From: Oscillospiraceae bacterium | GTDB lineage: Bacteria > Bacillota > Clostridia > Oscillospirales > Ruminococcaceae | NCBI GenBank assembly: GCA_900765125.1 | Contig: CAAFQL010000137.1 | Span: forward strand, 1-19,390 | DNA: 19,390 bases | Direction: 5' to 3' | In this document: positions 1 through 5,479 of the stretch, one piece after another | Numbering within the stretch: the first letter of the stretch is position 1 | How the letters are laid out: the number at the start of each line of letters is the position of its first letter | Made by a program: the position numbers and the translations under genes | Notes under the pieces: model-generated | The model's input: only the letters and a program-made list of their open reading frames with translations | What the model was told of the DNA's origin: nothing | The model's database searches: none

Positions 1-999
1 ACTATTCTGGATGCTTTACAGGTAGTAGATGAAATATCATTTGGCTGTGAATGCAGTGATATTGAACTTCTTAAAACAGCCGCCGAGGTCTGCCGTACCT
101 GCCAGACAGAATATGCAGATACGCTGAGACTTTTCACACGTAAAGGAAATTCCTATCCTGCGGTTTTGCAGGAGCTTGTAACACAGCTTGCGGGTCCGGA
201 AGTAGCATCCGTACTTTCTCATCCAAACAATACCCTTGCAGTGGCGTACCTTAACTCCCTCGCTGACATAAACAGCCGTATAAAGCCCTTTGCAGTACAG
301 AGAAAGGGTGCTGCACATGACAGTCTTACCACTGTTTCAGAGCCAGCGGTAAATGTTCAGTCTACATATGTACATGAAGATACAAGTCTTTTTGCAAGTG
401 CTTCATATATTCGCAGATGCCTTGACGAAGGTACTGACTGTCACAGAATGGTTCCATCTGCTTCGTGGAAGGAAATAACTCTGGCAAAGAAAAAAGGAAC
501 ATTTGCAAGTCTCAGAAACTTGGAAAGCATTATACTTTATAAGCTCCGCACAATGGAACCGGAGGAAATATCGAATATAGCAGAAGTCGGTGCACAGGGT
601 CTTGCCAACCGCATTTACAATGCAAGAGCAGCAACTTCTCTTGACGACCTTATGGAGCGCCTAAGAACTAAACGTTATCCGGCTTCAAGGCTCAGAAGAA
701 TTCTTCTTCATATGCTTATAGGCATTACAAAGGAGGACATATATTCTCTTCCGCCGTACGGAAGAATACTTGCATTCAACAACATCGGTAAAAAGGTTCT
801 TGCAAATTCCAAGGGCATACGAAAGATCCCCTTTGCCAATTCGCCGAGCAAGCTTTCAAATTATAGTTCTGCTGCAAGAAGATGTGCATTTCTTGAATCA
901 AGAGCCACGGACATTTATCAGCTTGCCTGTGACACAATAGGCAAAGCAGGCTCTGACTACACCAAGGACATCAGACTGACTGAAAATATAATGGAATAA
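1..999 (+). CDS. tmcAL: tRNA(Met) cytidine acetate ligase (TmcAL, YlbM family), 5'-truncated by the window edge
   Basis: The frame is open from base 1 to the TAA at 997-999, giving 332 visible residues of a family protein of roughly 400, so about 65-80 N-terminal residues, including the nucleotidyltransferase HIGH-type motif, lie outside the window. Visible hallmarks are ISFGCE (family version usually LSFGSE) near residue 13 and HPNNTLAVAYLNSL near residue 74, followed by the helical C-terminal region with ARAATSLDDLMERLRTKRYPASRLRRILLHMLIG. The family uses acetate and ATP to make N4-acetylcytidine at the wobble base of elongator tRNA-Met in the cytoplasm. An in-frame TTG at 166 is internal and not the start. 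The next gene follows 18 bp downstream with its ribosome site overlapping this stop, so the two are probably cotranscribed. The substitution of Cys for Ser in the FGSE motif is minor. Family assignment is from recalled motifs. Confidence 0.88.
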   Translation, partial: TILDALQVVDEISFGCECSDIELLKTAAEVCRTCQTEYADTLRLFTRKGNSYPAVLQELVTQLAGPEVASVLSHPNNTLAVAYLNSLADINSRIKPFAVQRKGAAHDSLTTVSEPAVNVQSTYVHEDTSLFASASYIRRCLDEGTDCHRMVPSASWKEITLAKKKGTFASLRNLESIILYKLRTMEPEEISNIAEVGAQGLANRIYNARAATSLDDLMERLRTKRYPASRLRRILLHMLIGITKEDIYSLPPYGRILAFNNIGKKVLANSKGIRKIPFANSPSKLSNYSSAARRCAFLESRATDIYQLACDTIGKAGSDYTKDIRLTENIME

Positions 1000-1017
1000 G
1001 GAGGATATAAAGATATT

Positions 1018-1986
1018 ATGGAAAACAACAAACCAAGGCCCAAAAAACGAGTAACACGCAAGCAGCTCAGGAATCGAAGGATAGGCGGACTCATTGTTCT
1101 GCTGCTTATTATTTTCCTATTATCAAAGGGATGTGCGAGCTGCATTCGCTGTGCCTGCAAAAGTGATACTAAAGATGTCAACAGCACATCGACTACTACT
1201 GCTGTCTCTACAGAGGCAACTGTTCCGGCTGTGACTGAGCCTGCACTTCCACAGGAAAATCTCGTTGAAACCCTGCCTGCGTCATACAAAATAGAAAATG
1301 TCCCTGTAATATATCAGGAACCGGAATTGCCCACCGGCAGTGAGGTCACATCACTTACCATGCTGCTGAACTATCTTGGTTTTGAAATCGACAAAGAGAC
1401 ACTTGCTCAAAATTATCTGACCTGCGCAGAACGTGGTGAAGCTACATTTTCACAGGCATTTATAGGTTCACCGTTTAATTCTGATGGTCTGGGCTGCTTT
1501 GCACCGGTTATAGTTGATGCTGCTATGAAATACCTGAACTCTCAGGGTAGCGACAGAACTGTTAAATCTCTAAACGCCGATACATTTGACGATGTTCTCC
1601 TGCGTGTGGCAAGTGATCAACCCGTTCTCATTTGGATAAACACAAACCTTGAACTTATGCAGGAGGAGTACTGCTTTACTGTATACGGAACAAACGGTAT
1701 ATACACTACAACTCCGCCGCAGACAACATCAGTAGTAATTATGGGAACTACGGAACCTCAGATGACAGAAACTGTTCCGGAAGTAATTACTTCTGCTTCA
1801 GCAGACGACTTCAAGCAGGACGTATACTGGATACCAAATGCGACCTGTGTACTGCTTACAGGATTTGATACGGTAAATGATACCGTCACGGTAATAGATC
1901 CGTTACAGGGAGAGATCACTTATAATATGGGAATGTTCAAGACCTCCTACAACGCCCTTTACAAACAATCGGTGGTTATTTATTGA
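1018..1986 (+). CDS. Membrane-anchored C39-peptidase-like protein with catalytic Cys and His replaced
   Basis: A 322-residue protein. A basic N-terminus (1-22) is followed by one membrane segment (about 23-37), a Cys cluster (C39, C42, C45, C47), a Thr/Ser-rich spacer (about 55-85) and an extracytoplasmic domain resembling peptidase_C39_2. Family landmarks are YQEPELPTGSEVTSLTMLLNYLGF (97-122, quoted here only by its key residues), GLGCFAPVIVDAAMKYL, QPVLIWIN and CVLLTGFD...VIDPLQG. In active members the first motif reads PTGCE. Here it is PTGSE with Ser at 108 (AGT). The usual HC(V)VLTGYD is TCVLLTGFD, with Thr at 276 where His is expected. A low-complexity Thr/Pro insert (about 228-262) sits before the second motif. 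It is probably a pseudo-enzyme binding peptides or other partners at the cell surface. The ribosome site AAGGAGG at 999-1005 overlaps the tmcAL stop. The domain call is good; the function is unknown. Confidence 0.8.
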   Translation: MENNKPRPKKRVTRKQLRNRRIGGLIVLLLIIFLLSKGCASCIRCACKSDTKDVNSTSTTTAVSTEATVPAVTEPALPQENLVETLPASYKIENVPVIYQEPELPTGSEVTSLTMLLNYLGFEIDKETLAQNYLTCAERGEATFSQAFIGSPFNSDGLGCFAPVIVDAAMKYLNSQGSDRTVKSLNADTFDDVLLRVASDQPVLIWINTNLELMQEEYCFTVYGTNGIYTTTPPQTTSVVIMGTTEPQMTETVPEVITSASADDFKQDVYWIPNATCVLLTGFDTVNDTVTVIDPLQGEITYNMGMFKTSYNALYKQSVVIY

Positions 1987-1987
1987 T

Positions 1988-2425
1988 ATGAAAGAAGTAG
2001 AGATTTTTACAGATGGTGCATGCAGCGGCAATCCCGGAGTCGGAGGCTGGGGAGCTATACTAAGATACGGCAAATTTGAAAAAGAACTATCGGGCGGAGA
2101 AGCGCCTACTACAAATAATCGTATGGAGCTTTCCGCTGTTATAGCTGCCCTTGCTGCACTGAAGGAACCTTGCCATGTTACACTTACTACTGACAGCAAA
2201 TATGTTGTAGACAGCATTACAAAAGGCTGGGTATATGGATGGAAGAAAAAAGGTTGGATAAAATCCGACAAAAAACCTGCCCTTAACGTTGACTTGTGGG
2301 AACAGCTCCTGCCTCTTCTCAACAAACATAAGGTAGATTTTATCTGGGTAAAAGGTCATGCAGGTCATCCTGAAAACGAACGCTGCGACAGACTTGCAGT
2401 TATGGAGCGTGACAAACAGACATAA
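1988..2425 (+). CDS. rnhA: Ribonuclease HI
   Basis: A 145-residue cytoplasmic enzyme that cuts the RNA strand of RNA-DNA hybrids (R-loops, replication primers). All catalytic positions of bacterial RNase HI can be seen: D9 in FTDGACSGNPG, E47 in NNRMEL, D69 in TTDSKYV, H124 in VKGHAGH and D134 in ERCDRLA. The basic handle region is present as KGWVYGWKKKGWIKSDKKP (79-97). It is about ten residues shorter than the E. coli enzyme, at the C-terminus. The ATG comes one base after the stop of the preceding C39-like gene and has only a weak ribosome site, so translation is probably coupled. About 90 bp separate it from yabP. Confidence 0.95.
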   Translation: MKEVEIFTDGACSGNPGVGGWGAILRYGKFEKELSGGEAPTTNNRMELSAVIAALAALKEPCHVTLTTDSKYVVDSITKGWVYGWKKKGWIKSDKKPALNVDLWEQLLPLLNKHKVDFIWVKGHAGHPENERCDRLAVMERDKQT

Positions 2426-2515
2426 TAACACTTTCTTTCTCATAGTATTATATTACTTATGCAGTGATACACAGTGTTGCTTATAAGCAAAAGATATGGG
2501 AAAGGAACTAACACT

Positions 2516-2803
2516 ATGAAACAAACGCCTCAGCAGAAAAATGACAGACATCACAATCTCATCTTAGAAGACAGAAAAAGTCTTAACCTTTCAGGCGTTA
2601 CAGATGTAGACTGCTTTGACGAACGCCTAATAAGACTTTATACGGAACTGGGAGAACTTACTGTAAAAGGAAGAAATCTTCACGTAGACGGCGTAAGCCT
2701 TGAAAGCGGTGACATGAAGATAAGCGGAGACATATGGTCTCTTATCTACGGCGACAGGGATAAAACAGGACCTCTGTCAGCATTTGGAAAGCTATTTCGC
2801 TGA
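2516..2803 (+). CDS. yabP: Sporulation protein YabP
   Basis: A 95-residue protein matching YabP in size and in the pattern HHNLILEDRKSLNLSGVTDV, then ELTVKGRNLHVDGVSLESGDMKISGDIWSLIY. YabP is a mother-cell sporulation protein of Firmicutes, always found beside yabQ; in B. subtilis the pair is made under sigma-E. The ATG at 2516 is preferred over the upstream GTG at 2474, because AAAGGAA lies about nine bases before it and family members start just ahead of the HNL motif. Its stop overlaps the yabQ start (TGATG). The upstream gap contains a loose sigma-E-like arrangement (GATACACA at 2466-2473 with ATTAT about 14 bases before), which is too weak to call as a promoter. Confidence 0.88.
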   Translation: MKQTPQQKNDRHHNLILEDRKSLNLSGVTDVDCFDERLIRLYTELGELTVKGRNLHVDGVSLESGDMKISGDIWSLIYGDRDKTGPLSAFGKLFR

Positions 2804-3345
2804 TGCTGATACCAGATACATATCTCACAGTACACGAAGAACTGCTTTTGTTTTTTGGTGCAGTTCTTCTGGGCTGCGCCTTGGAGATACTCTTTGACCT
2901 TTTCCGTGCATTCCGACTTATTATTCCCCATAAAACCGCTGCTACTGCTATTGAAGATATAATTTTTATTCTCATATGGGCTGGTTCTGTTGTTTGCTTT
3001 ACAAGTGTTTTTGCAAAAGGCGATCTGCGAATATTTTATATAATTGGAAATATTCTCGGACTTATATTATGGAGGGTCACTATAGGAAATCCTCTTGTAC
3101 GGCTTTTATCAAGGCTCCTACACAACATTCTCAGGCTGATTAAATGGCTGTTTTCACCTATCACAAGGCTCTACGTGCGTACTTATAAAAAATGCGCAAG
3201 TAAATTTGTAAATAACGCCAAAAATCATAAAAGAAAGAAAAATCCCTTGATTGCAGTACGGAAAATGTTGTATAATATATTTAATACAAAGGGAAGAAAG
3301 GACGAGGCAGAATATGGCTCAGAAAAGAAAGACAAAGAAGCGTAG
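2803..3345 (+). CDS. yabQ: Spore cortex biosynthesis protein YabQ
   Basis: A 180-residue membrane protein with hydrophobic segments at about 11-35, 48-70 and 75-95 and a fourth amphipathic stretch near 98-120, then a long basic tail (about 128-180). The N-terminal region HEELLLFFGAVLLGCALEILFDLFRAFR is typical of YabQ, which localises to the outer forespore membrane and is needed for cortex assembly in B. subtilis. The ATG overlaps the yabP stop by one base, so the two are translationally coupled. The 3' end overlaps divIC by 32 bp and contains what looks like the divIC promoter and ribosome site. Gene order yabP-yabQ-divIC-yabR is the same as in B. subtilis, which supports the call. Confidence 0.87.
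   Translation: MLIPDTYLTVHEELLLFFGAVLLGCALEILFDLFRAFRLIIPHKTAATAIEDIIFILIWAGSVVCFTSVFAKGDLRIFYIIGNILGLILWRVTIGNPLVRLLSRLLHNILRLIKWLFSPITRLYVRTYKKCASKFVNNAKNHKRKKNPLIAVRKMLYNIFNTKGRKDEAEYGSEKKDKEA
3247..3276 (+). promoter_or_regulatory. Sigma-A-type promoter for divIC, inside yabQ
   Basis: TTGATT (3247-3252), an 18-base spacer, then a perfect TATAAT (3271-3276). Transcription would start near 3283, about 31 bases before the divIC ATG. This would let the division gene be expressed vegetatively, independently of the sporulation genes before it. Confidence 0.6.
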
Positions 3346-3649
3346 ATCTGCAAAAAAAGCAGTTTCACGTCCGAAATTCATATTCCGTATACTTCTGCGT
3401 ACTGCTGCGGTAGCTGCTTTGCTGGGCTGTACGATTCTAATTATAAGCATTCAATCGAATATTGCTGAGAAAAATACTGAGCTTCAGGAACTGAAAGCTC
3501 AGATAATGGAATATGAAGCTAAAAACGAGGATCTCTCACGTATTCTTGAAAGCGGTGATTCTGACCGCTATATGGAGAAATTGGCAAGGGAAGATTATGG
3601 TTATGCTTATCCGGATGAGTTCCGGTTCTATGACACGTCCAGAAACTAA
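3314..3649 (+). CDS. divIC: Septum formation initiator, DivIC/FtsL family
   Basis: A 111-residue bitopic division protein: very basic cytoplasmic N-terminus (1-21), one membrane helix (about 23-45), an extracytoplasmic coiled coil (about 48-80, SNIAEKNTELQELKAQIMEYEAKNEDL) and the end motif MEKLAREDYGYAYPDEFRFYD, the standard DivIC signature. With FtsL and DivIB it forms the trimeric complex that activates septal peptidoglycan synthesis. The ATG at 3314 was chosen over the open frame extending back to 3251, because the basic tail begins there and AGGA lies upstream. The start lies within yabQ (32-bp overlap). Expression probably comes from the promoter at 3247-3276 in addition to read-through. 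Confidence 0.88.
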   Translation: MAQKRKTKKRRSAKKAVSRPKFIFRILLRTAAVAALLGCTILIISIQSNIAEKNTELQELKAQIMEYEAKNEDLSRILESGDSDRYMEKLAREDYGYAYPDEFRFYDTSRN

Positions 3650-3704
3650 GCGTGTTCACTAAAATGAATACATTCTAAGACTTTTGAAAGGATTATTGGA
3701 GTTT

Positions 3705-4175
3705 ATGCAGGTCGAAAACGGTAAAATTTATGAGGGTGTAGTAAAGAGCATCACTAAATACGGAGCTTTTGTGGAGATCACAGATACAGACAATCAGCGC
3801 ATTATGGGTATGGTACATATATCTGAGATCTCTCGCAGTTATGTAAACGAGATACGAGATTTTGTTACTGAGGGACAATCCGTCAAAGTAAAGGTCATCA
3901 ATATCGGAGAAAACGAAAAAATCAGTCTCTCCATGAAACAGGCTGAACCTGAGCCGGCAAGGTCACAGAGACCACCAAGATCCGCTCAGAAACCCAGTAT
4001 GCCAAGACGTGAACATCTTGAGTCGCGTCCGAATGTATGGGAACCAAAAAAGAAACAGCCTCAGAGTGAGATGACTTTTGACGATATGCTGAACAAGTTC
4101 AAGCAGAACAGTGAAGAGCGTATGTGTGACATTAAACGCAATACAGAGAGAAAGAATCATTCAAGGCGCAAATAA
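3705..4175 (+). CDS. yabR: S1-domain RNA-binding protein, YabR family
   Basis: A 156-residue cytoplasmic protein. Residues 4-78 are an S1 domain, with GKIYEGVVKSITKYGAFVEI, VHISEIS and VKVKVINIGENEKISLSMK. The remainder (80-156) is Pro/Arg/Gln-rich, basic and probably disordered, ending in a short FDDMLNKFKQNSEER motif also seen in clostridial relatives. The ATG at 3705 fits the usual family start; the in-frame TTG at 3684 would add seven unneeded residues. AAAGGA lies 12 bases and GGAG only 3 bases before the ATG, so the ribosome site is not ideal. The family is related to polynucleotide phosphorylase and ribosomal S1 domains; its exact role is unsettled. It ends the yab cluster, just before a strong terminator. 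Confidence 0.85.
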   Translation: MQVENGKIYEGVVKSITKYGAFVEITDTDNQRIMGMVHISEISRSYVNEIRDFVTEGQSVKVKVINIGENEKISLSMKQAEPEPARSQRPPRSAQKPSMPRREHLESRPNVWEPKKKQPQSEMTFDDMLNKFKQNSEERMCDIKRNTERKNHSRRK

Positions 4176-4184
4176 ATCAACAAC

Positions 4185-4216
4185 AAAAGCCGTATCTTTT
4201 AAAAGATACGGCTTTT
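4185..4216. terminator. Bidirectional Rho-independent terminator (yabR / dehydratase subunit)
   Basis: A perfect 16-bp inverted repeat, AAAAGCCGTATCTTTT followed at once by its complement, ending in a T run on either strand. It fills the 42-bp gap between two convergent genes and can serve both. Confidence 0.92.
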
Positions 4217-4217
4217 G

Positions 4218-5447
4218 TTATTTTACAGCTGCCTTTGCATTGGCAAGCATAAGCTTTATTCTGTTTTCCTGATTTACTCTCGTTGCGCCTGGATCATAGT
4301 CGATAGCTACTATATTTGCATTTGGATAGGCATTTTTTATAGCTCTGGACATACCCTTTGCCACAATGTGATTCGGCAAACATCCAAATGGCTGCGCACA
4401 AATTATGTTCTCTGTACCGTGCTCTGCAAGAACAGCCATTTCAGCAGTTATCATCCAGCCTTCACCCATGCAGACACCCTGACTTATGTACTTATCGGCA
4501 GCCTTTCTCAGATCATCAAAATCATGAGGAGGAGTAAACTGACCGTTTTCTTCTATGCAGCGTATCATTTCACGCTGCTTACTGTGCAGATACTTATATC
4601 CTATACGGAATGCAGCTGTCTTTATATTCCTGTACTGGTAAAGTTTTCCGCTGACATCGGTATTTGCTGCGCAATACAGTATAAAGTCAAGAAGCATAGG
4701 CATAACGGGCTCACAATCCTCAGACAGAAGGAATTCCTCCAGATGATTATTTGCAAGCGGTGAATATTTTACATATATCTCACCTATAATACCAACCTTT
4801 ATCTTTTTGCGCTGACTTTTTGGAATTGAAGCAAAATCCTCTATCATTTCCCGATAAACTGCCTTTGTGTTCCTGTATCCGCCATGTACGAAAAGCTGCT
4901 CAATACGCTCTGTCCATTTTTGTACAGTACGCTCTGAATCGCCCTTATTCATTTCATATGGTCGGCACTGATTATGGAGAAACATAAGCATATCTCCATA
5001 AAGTACTCCATACACAAGCTTCAGCGCAAGAGGTACAGTCAACTTAAATCCGCTGGACTTTTCAAGTCCTGCGAAATTAAGTGAAATTACAGGAACCTGC
5101 GGAAAATTCTGCTCAACGCATCGTCTCAGGATATGTATATAGTTGGACGCCCGGCAGCCGCCGCCTGTCTGTGTAATAAGCAAAGCGGTTCTGTCAGGAT
5201 CGTATTCGCCGCTTTTTAAGGCTTCCATAAACTGTCCAACAACAAGAAGTGCCGGATAACAGGTATCATTGTGTACGTTTTTAAGACCCTCTTCTACTAC
5301 TGTACGTGAAGTGGATTCCAAAAGTTTCATATTATAGCCATACTGTCCGAATATCTTAATAAGCAGCTTAAAGTGAATGGGCAGCATATTCGGTACAAGA
5401 ATAGTATGGGTTTTCCGCATATCTGCGGTGAATTCAGCATACGCCAT
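4218..5447 (-). CDS. 2-hydroxyacyl-CoA dehydratase-like Fe-S protein (separate C-terminal half of the DUF2229/activase system)
   Basis: A 409-residue cytoplasmic protein of the HgdB-like superfamily. Possible cluster-binding cysteines occur in family contexts: C63 in DTCYPALL, C98 in TGGGCRASNY, C326 in QGVCMGEG and C356 in QPFGCLPNH. The segment VGIIGEIYVKYSPLANNHLEEFL (218-240) corresponds to the conserved GEPFVRYDP-type motif. In many clostridia the same sequence is the C-terminal part of a roughly 1400-residue protein. Here it is a separate gene, 32 bp after the 981-residue activase and preceded by AAAGGAG about ten bases before the ATG. The two are surely cotranscribed and probably form one complex. 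It would receive low-potential electrons from the activase upon ATP hydrolysis. The substrate is unknown; no CoA-transferase or acyl-CoA dehydrogenase lies beside it to suggest a fermentation pathway. Confidence 0.78.
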   Translation of the reverse strand: MAYAEFTADMRKTHTILVPNMLPIHFKLLIKIFGQYGYNMKLLESTSRTVVEEGLKNVHNDTCYPALLVVGQFMEALKSGEYDPDRTALLITQTGGGCRASNYIHILRRCVEQNFPQVPVISLNFAGLEKSSGFKLTVPLALKLVYGVLYGDMLMFLHNQCRPYEMNKGDSERTVQKWTERIEQLFVHGGYRNTKAVYREMIEDFASIPKSQRKKIKVGIIGEIYVKYSPLANNHLEEFLLSEDCEPVMPMLLDFILYCAANTDVSGKLYQYRNIKTAAFRIGYKYLHSKQREMIRCIEENGQFTPPHDFDDLRKAADKYISQGVCMGEGWMITAEMAVLAEHGTENIICAQPFGCLPNHIVAKGMSRAIKNAYPNANIVAIDYDPGATRVNQENRIKLMLANAKAAVK

Positions 5448-5479
5448 ATTTCAATGTCTCCTTTATAGCCACGGGTGGT

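Noticed and set aside
4215..4763. Plus-strand 182-codon open frame opposite the dehydratase-like gene
   Set aside because: It begins in the terminator hairpin, is rich in Cys/His/Tyr as antisense frames often are, and overlaps a clear coding gene.
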